Below are positions 24,938-33,666 of a stretch of DNA of 64,000 nucleotides, one piece after another. The stretch's first letter is position 1. Every line of letters begins with the position of its first letter. The DNA lies in assembly GCF_014290175.1 (NCBI RefSeq), contig NZ_JACOOR010000002.1:248001-312000 (forward strand), read 5' to 3'. Source of the stretch: Anaerosacchariphilus hominis (GTDB lineage Bacteria > Bacillota > Clostridia > Lachnospirales > Lachnospiraceae). Below the pieces are notes generated by a model, which was given only the letters and a program-made list of their open reading frames with translations, was not told the DNA's origin and did not search any database. The position numbers and the translations under genes were made by a program.

Positions 24938-25567
24938 ATGAAAGTAGAGAGTATGGTGCTTGGTCAGATACAGACCAACTGCTATTTTGCCATAAACGAA
25001 GCGACGAAGGAGACCATCGTTATCGATCCGGCGGATCGGCCGGAGGCCATCATTCGGAAGGCTGTGGACGAGGGGCTGGATCTGAAAGCCATCTTCCTGA
25101 CCCACGGACATGCAGATCACATGCTGGGCGTGGGAGGGCTGAAAGAGAAGCTGGGACTTCCTGTGTACGCCTGCGAGGCAGAAAGGGAGCTGCTGGCGGA
25201 TCCGGCGCAGAATCTGTCACCGGCGCTCTTTCGGAAAACTGTGTCATTGAATGCGGATGTCTGGGTGAAAGATGGTCAGGAACTGACCGTAGCGGGTATG
25301 ACCTTTCGGGTCCTCTGGACACCGGGTCATACGCCTGGCGGCTGCTGTTATTACAGTGAGGAGGCGGGCGTGCTATTTTCGGGTGATACCCTGTTCGCAG
25401 GCTCCGTGGGACGAACCGATTTCCCGGGCGGAAGCATGAGCGATCTGGTGCGGGGTATCCGTGAGAAGCTTACGAAGCTGCCGGATGAGACAAAAGTGTA
25501 TCCGGGCCATATGGAGACCAGTACCATCGGAGAGGAACGCCGCTACAACCCCTATCTGGGCGGCTGA
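24938..25567 (+). CDS. Metallo-beta-lactamase-fold hydrolase (glyoxalase II-like)
   Basis: This 209-residue MBL-fold protein shows the zinc motif THGHADHMLG at about residues 59-68, the further His in TPGHTPG, the Asp in FSGDTLF, and the last His in YPGHMETS. It belongs to the YcbL/GloB-like subgroup that hydrolyses thioesters such as hydroxyacyl-thiols; the true substrate is not visible. AGGAGG precedes the ATG. A rel-MBL-hemZ-hisS-aspS order is widely kept in Lachnospiraceae. Confidence 0.9.
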   Translation: MKVESMVLGQIQTNCYFAINEATKETIVIDPADRPEAIIRKAVDEGLDLKAIFLTHGHADHMLGVGGLKEKLGLPVYACEAERELLADPAQNLSPALFRKTVSLNADVWVKDGQELTVAGMTFRVLWTPGHTPGGCCYYSEEAGVLFSGDTLFAGSVGRTDFPGGSMSDLVRGIREKLTKLPDETKVYPGHMETSTIGEERRYNPYLGG

Positions 25568-25612
25568 CCGGAGGCCCGCAGGGTGTTTACAGGATAAAAG
25601 GATAAAAGTTCA

Positions 25613-27076
25613 ATGATTGAAGTTAAGATAAATGATGAAAGCTTTGCGTATGATATTCATTCGCTGATTCAGGCCTTTTACGGCGGTCAGGAGGTACAGG
25701 TCCGTGTCAAGGAAGCCTTTACGGAAGAGGCACCGGTTCAGATGGATGTGCAAATTACCGAACAGGAAATCAGTTTTTCTATCATTCAGAATGGGGCCTT
25801 TCAGGAGAAAGGCCATGTTTATGTGGAAAATCCGGACCGGAAAGCGGTAAAGAACCAGTTAAAGAAGCTCATGTACGACAAGCTCTGCGCCTTTACCGGC
25901 GAGACTCTGCCCTGGGGTACCCTGACGGGCATTCGACCCACGAAGATTCCCATGGCCATGCTGGAGGAGGGCAGGAGTAATCTGGAAATCGCCCGGTACA
26001 TGTGGGAAACCTATGACTGCAGCAAGGAAAAGGCAGCTCTGGCCATCTCCATTGCCAACCGGGAAAAAGAGGTTCTGAAGAATCTGGACTATGAGAAAGG
26101 CTACAGCCTTTATGTGGGCATTCCCTTCTGTCCCAGTATCTGTCTGTACTGCTCCTTTTCTTCTTCTCCCATAAAGGTCTGGGAGAAGAAGGTGGAGGAT
26201 TATCTGACGGCGCTGTTCAAGGAGATAGCTTTCCTTGGAAAAGCTTACGCGGGCCGGAAGCTGAACACGGTCTATGTGGGCGGCGGTACGCCTACGACCC
26301 TGACAGCGGAGCAGTTGGAACGACTTATGACCTGTATTGAGCAGAATTTTGATTTTACTTATTTACAGGAGCTGACCGTGGAGGCAGGACGTCCCGACAG
26401 CGTGACGCCCGAGAAGCTGAAGGTCTTAAAAGATCATAAGGTGACCCGGATCTCTGTGAATCCCCAGACTATGAACCAGAAGACCCTGGATCTCATCGGC
26501 CGCAGGCATACGGTGGAAGAGACGAAACAGGCTTTTTATATGGCCCGGGAAGCAGGCCATGATAATATTAATATGGATCTCATCGTGGGACTTCCCGGCG
26601 AGGATATCGAGGATGTGCGGCACACCATGGAGGAGCTGAAAAAGCTTGACCCGGACAGTATCACGGTTCATTCCCTGGCGGTGAAGCGGGCGGCCAGACT
26701 GAAACTGTTCCGGGATACCTATGAAGAGATGGGTCTGAAGAACAGCCGGGAGATCATGGATCTGACCTATCGCTGCTGCGTGGAGCAGGGCGTATATCCC
26801 TATTATCTGTACCGTCAGAAGAATATGGCGGGAAATTTTGAAAATGTGGGCTATGCAAAGGTTGACAAAGCCGGAATTTACAATATACTGATTATGGAAG
26901 AGAAACAGACTATTCTGGCGGCAGGCGCAGGCGCCTCCACCAAGTTCGTCTTCGCCTCCGACCATATTGAACGGGTGGAGAACGTGAAGGATGTGAAGCA
27001 GTACATTGAGCGTATCGACGAAATGATCGAGCGTAAGCGCAGCTTCATGGAGAAAAACAGTCTGCTTTCAGACTGA
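25613..27076 (+). CDS. hemZ: Radical SAM protein HemZ (coproporphyrinogen dehydrogenase family)
   Basis: This 487-residue HemN-family radical SAM protein shows IPFCPSICLYCSFSSSP at about residue 167, the C-x3-C-x2-C cluster motif, with an extra Cys two residues before the Phe as in HemZ. The SAM-binding GGG is in VYVGGGTPTTL. The first 160 residues are the HemZ-specific domain. In B. subtilis HemZ acts in anaerobic coproporphyrinogen oxidation. Many Lachnospiraceae have hemZ without a visible haem pathway, so the real substrate here may differ. No other haem gene is in the window. Confidence 0.93.
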   Translation: MIEVKINDESFAYDIHSLIQAFYGGQEVQVRVKEAFTEEAPVQMDVQITEQEISFSIIQNGAFQEKGHVYVENPDRKAVKNQLKKLMYDKLCAFTGETLPWGTLTGIRPTKIPMAMLEEGRSNLEIARYMWETYDCSKEKAALAISIANREKEVLKNLDYEKGYSLYVGIPFCPSICLYCSFSSSPIKVWEKKVEDYLTALFKEIAFLGKAYAGRKLNTVYVGGGTPTTLTAEQLERLMTCIEQNFDFTYLQELTVEAGRPDSVTPEKLKVLKDHKVTRISVNPQTMNQKTLDLIGRRHTVEETKQAFYMAREAGHDNINMDLIVGLPGEDIEDVRHTMEELKKLDPDSITVHSLAVKRAARLKLFRDTYEEMGLKNSREIMDLTYRCCVEQGVYPYYLYRQKNMAGNFENVGYAKVDKAGIYNILIMEEKQTILAAGAGASTKFVFASDHIERVENVKDVKQYIERIDEMIERKRSFMEKNSLLSD

Positions 27077-27195
27077 AACTGATATTTAATGTAATTATTG
27101 GGTGCAGGCCGAAGCACTTGCTGCTGAGGCCGTAAGAACATGATTCAGGTGTAAGCAGATTCCATTCGCGCAGCGAATTTTCATGAATCTGAGGA

Positions 27196-27234
27196 ACCTC
27201 CGTAATTATGAAAGTACTGAATAATTACGGAGGT
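27196..27234 (+). promoter_or_regulatory. Perfect hairpin sequestering the HD-GYP ribosome binding site
   Basis: ACCTCCGTAATTAT (27196-27209) is the exact reverse complement of ATAATTACGGAGGT (27221-27234), with an 11-nt loop. The right arm contains the whole Shine-Dalgarno ACGGAGGT of the gene starting at 27239. In the folded RNA the site is fully paired, so translation should be low unless something opens the hairpin. No T-run follows, which argues against a terminator for hemZ. Confidence 0.75.
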
Positions 27235-27238
27235 GGAC

Positions 27239-27847
27239 ATGAGCGAAACGACACCCCTCTCCTTTTTCGAGGAGGATGTTACAGAGGAGATTAATCACGG
27301 AATCCGGGTGAGTAATCTGGCTTATTACGTGGGAAAAGAGCTGGGGCTCTATGAGAACCAGTGCTATGAGCTGGCCGTGGCCGGCATGGTACACGATATC
27401 GGAAAGCTTTGCGTATCCGGCTATCTGTACGGACGCCACGAGGATACCCTGAAGATCGAGGAAATGAAGTATGTCCGGATGCACCCGCGTCTTGGCTACG
27501 ATCTGCTGATGCGGTACGACTTTTCCGATGACGTGATCGAGACGATCCTGTATCATCATGAGAACTACGACGGGTCCGGCTATCCGGAGAACCTGTCCGG
27601 CGACCAGATTCCCCTGGGAGCCAGAATCTTACGGGTCTGCGACGTGTACGCGGCGCTGACCTCCGACCGGCCTTATCGCAGAGCCTTTGACGCGGATGCG
27701 GCCGTGGAACTGATGATAGATGAAGTAAAAAATTTTGATATAAAAGTATTTCTGGCCTTCCAGAGAGTCATCCATGAGGAGCAGCTGGCTGACAAATGGG
27801 CGATTCAGAGGCTGAAGGTACGGATCACAGAGGAGGATATGAAATGA
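27239..27847 (+). CDS. HD-GYP domain protein (putative cyclic-di-GMP phosphodiesterase)
   Basis: This 202-residue protein is a nearly bare HD-GYP domain. The motifs are [35 protein letters not shown] (HHE and GYP signatures), and [15 protein letters not shown]. The full set argues for an active phosphodiesterase, most likely on cyclic di-GMP, though some such domains act on other nucleotides. There is no sensor domain. I start at ATG 27239, 5 bp after GGAGG; a GTG at 27233 overlaps that site. Its start is covered by a perfect hairpin. Its stop overlaps the hisS start (ATGA), so HD-GYP and HisS synthesis may be coupled. Confidence 0.88.
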   Translation: MSETTPLSFFEEDVTEEINHGIRVSNLAYYVGKELGLYENQCYELAVAGMVHDIGKLCVSGYLYGRHEDTLKIEEMKYVRMHPRLGYDLLMRYDFSDDVIETILYHHENYDGSGYPENLSGDQIPLGARILRVCDVYAALTSDRPYRRAFDADAAVELMIDEVKNFDIKVFLAFQRVIHEEQLADKWAIQRLKVRITEEDMK

Positions 27848-29085
27848 TTACACAGGCCCCAAGAGGAGTGGAAGACTGGTACGGCGAGCGGATGCACAAG
27901 CGCGCCTGGGTGGAGAAGCAGGCCAGAGAGCTTGCCCGCACCTACAATATGACTGAGATTATTACTCCGATTTTTGAGCACACCGTACTGTTCCAGCGCG
28001 GTGTGGGAGAGACTACGGACGTGGTACAGAAGGAGATGTATACCTTCGAGGATAAGGGTGGCAGAAGCATCACCCTGAAACCTGAAGGAACCGCAGGAGC
28101 CATGCGCGCTTACCTTGAGCGGAACATGTACGCCAATCCGGCGCCCACCAAGCTCTACTATGTGACTCAGGCTTTCCGTTATGAGAAGCCCCAGAGCGGC
28201 CGTCTCCGCCAGCATCATCAGTTTGGCGTGGAGTTCGTAGGTTCCAGGAGCCCTCTGGCAGAGGTGGAAGTCATTTCCCTGGCTGCGGCCCTGATCAAGA
28301 AGCTGGGTCTGAAGGACGTGAAACTTCATATTAACAGCATCGGCTGCCCGAACTGCAAGAAGGATTACAATGACGCCCTGCTTTCCTACCTGAGAAAGCA
28401 TGAGGACGCCCTGTGTCCCACCTGCCGGGAGCGTATGCAGAAAAACCCCATGCGTGTCATCGACTGCAAGGTTCCGGAGTGTAAGGAGATTGTAAAAGAC
28501 GCGCCCCGCACCATCGACTATCTGGACGAGGAGTGCAAGAATCATTTCGAGGAGCTGCAGCATCTGCTGACGGAGCTTGGCGTTCCTTTTGAGGTGGATA
28601 CCGGTATCGTCCGCGGTCTGGACTACTATACCAAGACCGTATTCGAGTTCGTGAACTCCGACGGCTTCACCCTCTGCGGAGGCGGACGCTACGACGGCCT
28701 GATTCATGAGATCGACGAGAAGCAGGATATCCCGTCCGTAGGTTTCGGCATGGGTATTGAGCGTATCCTGTATTTCCTGGAGAAGGAGGGCGTGGAGGTT
28801 CCGGCCATGGAGACTCCCGATCTCTATGTGGGAATCCTGGGCGCCGAGGCAAAAGCAAAGGCCTATAAGCTGGTCAATGAGATCCGCAGCCACGGCCTGA
28901 TCGTGGAGACCGACTATATGGACCGCAGCGTCAAGGCCCAGATGAAGTACGCCAATAAGATTGGCGCGAAGAAAGTCGTTATCATCGGCGCGGATGAACT
29001 TTCTAAGGGTGCGGCCAATGTAAAGGATATGGCCACCGGCGAGCAGACCGAGGTGGCGCTGACAGAGCTTCCGGGTCTGTTCTAA
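27844..29085 (+). CDS. hisS: Histidyl-tRNA synthetase
   Basis: This class II aminoacyl-tRNA synthetase has 413 residues. The start [11 protein letters not shown] is standard. Motif 2 reads [16 protein letters not shown], the histidine-binding loop is [15 protein letters not shown], and motif 3 is [15 protein letters not shown]. The anticodon-binding domain occupies the last 95 residues. ATG 27844 overlaps the HD-GYP stop. aspS follows after 83 bp, the usual hisS-aspS pair. A Cys-rich insertion near 175-205 (CPNCKKDYN, then LCPTCRERM) looks like a zinc-binding loop, as in some clostridial HisRS. Confidence 0.96.
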   Translation: MITQAPRGVEDWYGERMHKRAWVEKQARELARTYNMTEIITPIFEHTVLFQRGVGETTDVVQKEMYTFEDKGGRSITLKPEGTAGAMRAYLERNMYANPAPTKLYYVTQAFRYEKPQSGRLRQHHQFGVEFVGSRSPLAEVEVISLAAALIKKLGLKDVKLHINSIGCPNCKKDYNDALLSYLRKHEDALCPTCRERMQKNPMRVIDCKVPECKEIVKDAPRTIDYLDEECKNHFEELQHLLTELGVPFEVDTGIVRGLDYYTKTVFEFVNSDGFTLCGGGRYDGLIHEIDEKQDIPSVGFGMGIERILYFLEKEGVEVPAMETPDLYVGILGAEAKAKAYKLVNEIRSHGLIVETDYMDRSVKAQMKYANKIGAKKVVIIGADELSKGAANVKDMATGEQTEVALTELPGLF

Positions 29086-29168
29086 AAGCGATAAAACCCC
29101 GTCTGCCGCCATTTGGCCCGGGCGGGATCATTTCATATTAACAGCGATAGATAAGAGAGGAAAAAACT

Positions 29169-30947
29169 ATGTTTCAGTCAAGAACACACACCTGTAACGA
29201 GCTGCGTCTCGCAAACGCAGGTGAGACCGTGACTTTGGTAGGCTGGTATGAGAACCTGCGTAAAGTCAGCAAAAATCTCGGCTTCCTGATTCTGAGAGAC
29301 TTCTACGGAACCACTCAGGCCGTGATCGAGACCGAGGAAATGATGGCGAAGCTGTCCGGCGTCAACACGGAATCCACCCTGTCCATTACAGGCGTGGTAC
29401 GGGAGCGTTCCAGCAAGAACGCGGCGCTGCCCACCGGCGAAATCGAAGTGGTTCCCACTGATATTCAGGTGCTGGGGCGCTGCCGCTACAACGAGCTGCC
29501 CTTCGAGATCAACCGTTCCAAGGAGGCAGATGAGAACACCCGTTTGAAATACCGCTATCTGGATCTCCGTAACCCGGCTGTCAAGGAGCGGATCGTGCTC
29601 CGCAGCAACGTGGTAGCAGAGCTCAGAAGAAGTATGACCGAGCATGGCTTCCTGGAGATTACCACGCCGATCCTGACCTGCTCTTCCCCCGAGGGCGCAA
29701 GAGACTATCTGGTACCTTCCAGAAACCATCCGGGCAAGTTTTATGCCCTGCCTCAGGCTCCCCAGCAGTTCAAGCAGCTGCTGATGACCTCCGGCTTCGA
29801 CCGGTATTTCCAGATCGCTCCCTGCTTCCGGGACGAGGACGCCAGAGCAGACCGCTCCCCGGGAGAGTTCTATCAGCTGGATATGGAGATGGCCTTCGCC
29901 AGCCAGGAGGACGTATTCGCGGTGCTGGAGGACGTGCTTCCGCCGGTATTTGAGAAATATGGCACCTACAATACCGCATCCAAGGCCCCGTTCCGTCGGA
30001 TCTCCTACCATGACGCCATGGAAGTATACGGATCTGATAAGCCGGACCTGCGTATCGATCTGGTGGTTCAGGACGCTACCGAGTGTCTGGCAGACTGCGG
30101 CTTCGGACCCTTCGAGGGCCAGACCGTGAAGGCTGTGGTATTCAGCGATTTCAAAGCTACCCGGAAAGTCATAGATAAGATCTGTGCCGATACCGAGGTA
30201 CAGACAGGCAATAAGGCATACTGGTTCCGTCTGGATGAGAATGGAGAGCTGGTAGGCGGTATCTCCAAGTTTGTCACCGAGCGCAAGGAACAGGTGGTTC
30301 AGGCTCTTGGCCTGAAGCCCGGCGACTTCGTAGGCCTGACCGCGGGCAAGAGATTAGTGGCACAGAAGACCGCGGGCGCGTTGCGGAAGATCCTGGGCAA
30401 TACCGTAGAGGGTCACATGACCAAGGAATGCTACGAGTTCTGTTGGATCGTGGACTTCCCCATGTACGAGATTGGCGAGGAGTCCGGCGAGCTGGAGTTC
30501 TGCCACAATCCGTTCTCCATGCCCCAGGGCGGCATGAAGGATCTGGAGGAGAAGGATCCCCTGGACATCTACGCATACCAGTACGATCTGGTCTGCAACG
30601 GCGTAGAGCTGTCCTCCGGCGCGGTGCGTAACCACGACCCGGAGATCATGGTGAAAGCTTTCGAGCTGGTAGGCCTGGGCGAGGACGATGTGAAAGCCAA
30701 GTTCCCGGCCATGTACAACGCTTTTTGTTACGGAGCTCCGCCCCACGCAGGTATCGCTCCCGGCGTAGACCGCATGGTCATGCTGCTGGCAGGCGAGGAG
30801 AGCATCCGTGAGATTATCCCCTTCCCCATGAACAAGACTGCCCAGGACGTGATGATGGGCGCTCCGGCCACCGTAGATCCCAAGCAGCTGGCAGACGTAC
30901 ACATTGCTATTGTGAAGGATGAGAAGGAAGAAAAAACAGAAGAATAA
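29169..30947 (+). CDS. aspS: Aspartyl-tRNA synthetase
   Basis: This 592-residue bacterial-type AspRS shows, in order, the OB-fold anticodon domain (VTLVGWYENLRKVSKNLGF), class II motif 2 (CFRDEDARADRSPGEFYQLD), the GAD insertion domain at about 300-420, and motif 3 (GIAPGVDRMVMLLAG) with the tail IIPFPMNKTAQDVMMGAP. GAGAGG lies before the ATG. The C-terminus is Glu/Lys-rich (KDEKEEKTEE). Confidence 0.97.
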   Translation: MFQSRTHTCNELRLANAGETVTLVGWYENLRKVSKNLGFLILRDFYGTTQAVIETEEMMAKLSGVNTESTLSITGVVRERSSKNAALPTGEIEVVPTDIQVLGRCRYNELPFEINRSKEADENTRLKYRYLDLRNPAVKERIVLRSNVVAELRRSMTEHGFLEITTPILTCSSPEGARDYLVPSRNHPGKFYALPQAPQQFKQLLMTSGFDRYFQIAPCFRDEDARADRSPGEFYQLDMEMAFASQEDVFAVLEDVLPPVFEKYGTYNTASKAPFRRISYHDAMEVYGSDKPDLRIDLVVQDATECLADCGFGPFEGQTVKAVVFSDFKATRKVIDKICADTEVQTGNKAYWFRLDENGELVGGISKFVTERKEQVVQALGLKPGDFVGLTAGKRLVAQKTAGALRKILGNTVEGHMTKECYEFCWIVDFPMYEIGEESGELEFCHNPFSMPQGGMKDLEEKDPLDIYAYQYDLVCNGVELSSGAVRNHDPEIMVKAFELVGLGEDDVKAKFPAMYNAFCYGAPPHAGIAPGVDRMVMLLAGEESIREIIPFPMNKTAQDVMMGAPATVDPKQLADVHIAIVKDEKEEKTEE

Positions 30948-30950
30948 GAA

Positions 30951-31021
30951 ATAAAAAAATGAGACGGCTGCCTCCGGTATCCCTACCGGAAGCAGAAAAA
31001 CCATAAAAGGGCAGCCGTCTC
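30951..31021 (-). terminator. Terminator of the DUF1294 gene, overlapping its last codons
   Basis: A perfect 12-bp stem pairs 30961-30972 with 31010-31021. It encloses a smaller hairpin and, on the minus strand, is followed by ATTTTTTTAT. It begins inside the coding end of the DUF1294 gene. In the plus direction it may also protect the end of the aspS mRNA. Confidence 0.7.
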
Positions 31022-31249
31022 CATGAGAAAAATGCAGGGCATACCGACCACAAAGGCGGTATGCTTTGTTTTATGCCGGAAAAGCTGCATGCCAAGAATC
31101 GCTCCGGCACCGCCTCCCAGAAGGGCAGACAGGAAAAGGGTGCGTTCCGGAATCCGCCAGGCGTGGCGGCGGGCGCGCCTTTTATCAATGCCCATCAGAG
31201 AAAAGGCGACGAGGTTTATGATACACAGATAAATTAGAAAATAGGTCAT
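30983..31249 (-). CDS. DUF1294 family small membrane protein
   Basis: This 88-residue protein has an N-terminal membrane helix, the family core MGIDKRRARRHAWRIPE with following GGGAGAILGMQLFRHKTKH, and a C-terminal membrane helix. All match DUF1294, an uncharacterised family of small membrane proteins found alone or fused to cold-shock domains. On the minus strand, GGAGGCGCTT precedes the ATG at 31249. It is convergent with aspS and divergent from glyA. Confidence 0.88.
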   Translation of the reverse strand: MTYFLIYLCIINLVAFSLMGIDKRRARRHAWRIPERTLFLSALLGGGAGAILGMQLFRHKTKHTAFVVGMPCIFLMETAALLWFFCFR

Positions 31250-31265
31250 AAGCGCCTCCTTACGA

Positions 31266-31291
31266 GATATAATGTCTGACGATATTATATC
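31266..31291. repeat. Palindrome copy 1 (GATATAATGTC-type)
   Basis: GATATAATGTC, a TGAC loop, then GATATTATATC: 11-bp arms with one mismatch. It is the near-identical partner of the copy at 31336-31361, 70 bp away. Both lie in the divergent region between the DUF1294 gene and glyA and both contain TATAAT. Confidence 0.6.
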
Positions 31292-31335
31292 ATATCCTTC
31301 GGATATGCCGCTCCGCTATGGATGCCATTCGGCAG

Positions 31336-31361
31336 GATATAATGTCTGACGACATTATATC
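31336..31361. repeat. Palindrome copy 2 (perfect 11-bp arms)
   Basis: GATATAATGTC-TGAC-GACATTATATC is a perfect inverted repeat. With copy 1 it flanks a smaller palindrome CATATCC-TTC-GGATATG at 31290-31306. The set may be an operator pair or a small mobile repeat. It ends 28 bp before the glyA -35 box. Confidence 0.65.
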
Positions 31362-31389
31362 ATAAAATACAAAGTATTGAAAAAAATAC

Positions 31390-31418
31390 TTGCATTTTTC
31401 TGGCTCAGTGCATATAAT
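31390..31418 (+). promoter_or_regulatory. Promoter of glyA
   Basis: TTGCAT (31390-31395), 17-bp spacer, TATAAT (31413-31418). The paired palindromes at 31266-31361 lie immediately upstream. Confidence 0.75.
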
Positions 31419-31490
31419 AGACCCAACTTGAAAAAGACAAATGTACGCGTCACAAGGACATGCGCGCAGAAAGCCAAGGAGGAACTGAAC

Positions 31491-32732
31491 ATGTATTCAT
31501 TGGATGAAGTGAAAGCAGTGGACAGCGAAGTAGCAGCTGCCATCCAGGCGGAGATGAGCCGCCAGAACAGCCACATCGAGTTAATCGCATCGGAAAACTG
31601 GGTATCCAAAGCCGTAATGGCTGCCATGGGAAGCCCGTTGACCAATAAATACGCGGAAGGATATCCCGGAAAACGTTATTACGGCGGCTGTGAATGCGTG
31701 GATGAGGTGGAAAAGCTGGCCATCGAGCGCGCGAAAAAAATCTTCGGCTGTGAATACGTGAATGTACAGCCCCATTCCGGCGCCCAGGCCAATATGGCCG
31801 TTCAGTTCGCTATGCTGAAGCCCGGTGATACCATCATGGGACAGAATCTGGCTCACGGCGGACACCTGACCCACGGAAGCCCTGCGAACTTCTCCGGAAC
31901 CTATTTCAATGTGGTTCCCTACGGAGTCAACGACGATGGCGTCCTGGATTATGACGAGGTTCTCCGGATCGCGAAAGAGTGCCATCCGAAAATGATCATT
32001 GCCGGGGCCAGCGCCTATGCCAGAACCATTGATTTCAAGCGTTTCCGTGAAATCGCTGACGAAGTGGGCGCATACCTGATGGTGGACATGGCGCATATTG
32101 CCGGACTGGTGGCAGCAGGCCTGCATCCCAGCCCCATTCCCTACGCCCACGTGACCACCACGACCACTCATAAGACCCTCCGGGGTCCAAGAGGCGGTAT
32201 GATTCTCTCGGACGCAGAGACCGCAAAGCAGTTTAACTTCAATAAAGCAGTATTTCCGGGCATCCAGGGCGGCCCCCTGATGCATGTGATTGCGGCCAAG
32301 GCTGTCTGCTTCCAGGAGGCACTGCAGCCCGAGTATAAAGAGTATCAGCAGCAGATTGTGAAGAACGCCAGAGCTCTCTGCAAAGGCCTGATGGATCGGG
32401 GCATCAAGATTGTATCCGGCGGCACGGACAATCATCTGATGTTGGTGGATCTCACTCCCTTCGACCTGACTGGAAAAGAAGTGGAGCATTTGCTGGACGC
32501 GGCCAATATCACAGCGAACAAAAATACCATTCCCAATGACCCCAAATCTGCTTTTGTCACCAGCGGCGTCCGTATCGGAACCCCTGCTGTCACGGCGAGG
32601 GGTTTGAAGGAGGAGGATATGGAAACCATCGCTGAAGCTGTAGCTCTGATGATCAAAGAAGGAGAAAGCGCCACAGAAAAAGCAAAGGCTCTGGTGAAGA
32701 GCCTGACGGATAAGTATCCACTGGACATGTAA
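31491..32732 (+). CDS. glyA: Serine hydroxymethyltransferase
   Basis: This PLP enzyme interconverts serine and glycine and feeds one-carbon units to folate. ATG 31491 follows AAGGAGGAA, giving 413 residues. The PLP lysine lies in [18 protein letters not shown], about residue 226; the N-terminal [10 protein letters not shown] and [11 protein letters not shown] segments are standard. It stands alone, with its own promoter and terminator. It works with thyA and folA further on in folate recycling. Confidence 0.97.
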   Translation: MYSLDEVKAVDSEVAAAIQAEMSRQNSHIELIASENWVSKAVMAAMGSPLTNKYAEGYPGKRYYGGCECVDEVEKLAIERAKKIFGCEYVNVQPHSGAQANMAVQFAMLKPGDTIMGQNLAHGGHLTHGSPANFSGTYFNVVPYGVNDDGVLDYDEVLRIAKECHPKMIIAGASAYARTIDFKRFREIADEVGAYLMVDMAHIAGLVAAGLHPSPIPYAHVTTTTTHKTLRGPRGGMILSDAETAKQFNFNKAVFPGIQGGPLMHVIAAKAVCFQEALQPEYKEYQQQIVKNARALCKGLMDRGIKIVSGGTDNHLMLVDLTPFDLTGKEVEHLLDAANITANKNTIPNDPKSAFVTSGVRIGTPAVTARGLKEEDMETIAEAVALMIKEGESATEKAKALVKSLTDKYPLDM

Positions 32733-32763
32733 ATTTAAAAGATACTGGAAGGAATAAGAAAAG

Positions 32764-32806
32764 CAGGGAGAAATCTGGAAACGGCCGGATTTCTCCCTGT
32801 TTTTTA
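32764..32806 (+). terminator. Terminator of glyA
   Basis: CAGGGAGAAATC (32764-32775) pairs with GATTTCTCCCTG (32788-32799), a perfect 12-bp stem, followed by TTTTTTA. Confidence 0.95.
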
Positions 32807-32850
32807 TGGCGGAATTTTAAAGAATTCTTAAATAGTTTTTCCCACACCCG

Positions 32851-32870
32851 TATGCTATACTGATAGCATA
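32851..32870. promoter_or_regulatory. Palindrome over the -10 region of the ABC exporter operon
   Basis: TATGCTAT-ACTG-ATAGCATA is a perfect 8-bp inverted repeat that includes a -10-like TATACT (32856-32861). No good -35 is visible. It looks like an operator for a dimeric regulator about 65 bp before the ATPase gene. The regulator is not encoded nearby. Confidence 0.45.
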
Positions 32871-32932
32871 GTATACTAGATATAGTAGCCTGGCGAAGCG
32901 AAGTGCCGGGCAGCAGGCACAGGAGAGTGAAG

Positions 32933-33661
32933 ATGGCGGAGAAAAGAGAGCCTGTGATACAGGTAAAGAATCTCTATAAGATCTACCGGGTCGGCGAGAA
33001 CAAGGTGCGGGCACTGAACGGCGTGGATCTGAAGATTTATAAGGGAGAGTTTTGTTCCATCGTGGGTACTTCCGGTTCCGGAAAATCCACGATGCTGAAT
33101 ATGCTGGCGGGTCTGGAAAAGCCCACCAAAGGCGAGATCATCGTGGCCGGAGAGCATCTGGAGAAGATGAGTGAGAACCAGCTTGTAAAGTTCCGGCGGG
33201 AGCATGTGGGCTTTATCTTCCAGTCTTTTAATTTGCTGGGAACCATGGACGCGGTGGAGAATGTGGCACTGCCCCTGGTCTTCCGGGGTGTATCGAAGAA
33301 GGAACGGATGGAGAAGGCGGATAAGATGCTGGATCTGGTGGGGCTGTCCAAACATAAGGATCACCGGCCAAATGAAATGTCCGGAGGACAGCAGCAGCGC
33401 GTGGGCGTTGCGAGAGCTCTGGTACTGGATCCGGAGATTATCTTTGCCGATGAGCCTACGGGAAATCTGGATTCCAATACCTCAGCGGAGGTCATGCGGC
33501 TGATGCAGAGGATCGTACGGGAGCGGAATCAGACACTGGTGATGGTAACCCATGACAACCATCTGGCCAGCTTCGCAGACCGGATTTTCCATATTATAGA
33601 CGGTAAGATTGTGAAGATAGAAGACAACCGAAATAAATCAGAGCAGATAGAGGGGGAATAA
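32933..33661 (+). CDS. ABC transporter ATP-binding protein, MacB/LolD-type
   Basis: This 242-residue ATPase powers the exporter encoded with it. Walker A GTSGSGKST, signature MSGGQQQRVGVARAL, Walker B IIFADEPTGNLDS and the switch His in VMVTHDNH are all present; DEPTGNLDS is typical of MacB/LolD/FtsE-like transporters. I use ATG 32933, after AGGAGAG. The surface protein gene starts 5 bp after its stop, and the permease follows. Such systems couple ATP use to mechanical work across the envelope rather than classic transport. Confidence 0.93.
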   Translation: MAEKREPVIQVKNLYKIYRVGENKVRALNGVDLKIYKGEFCSIVGTSGSGKSTMLNMLAGLEKPTKGEIIVAGEHLEKMSENQLVKFRREHVGFIFQSFNLLGTMDAVENVALPLVFRGVSKKERMEKADKMLDLVGLSKHKDHRPNEMSGGQQQRVGVARALVLDPEIIFADEPTGNLDSNTSAEVMRLMQRIVRERNQTLVMVTHDNHLASFADRIFHIIDGKIVKIEDNRNKSEQIEGE

Positions 33662-33666
33662 GAAAA

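Noticed and set aside
27077..27190. Small stem ATTCGC/GCGAAT (27164-27178) after hemZ as a terminator
   Set aside because: A 6-bp stem with a 3-nt loop and only four T's is too weak to call. The larger hairpin at 27196 is the notable structure.
27805..29112. 435-codon minus-strand open frame opposite hisS
   Set aside because: It is the antisense of hisS and its product has a low-complexity His/Leu-rich composition typical of such shadows.
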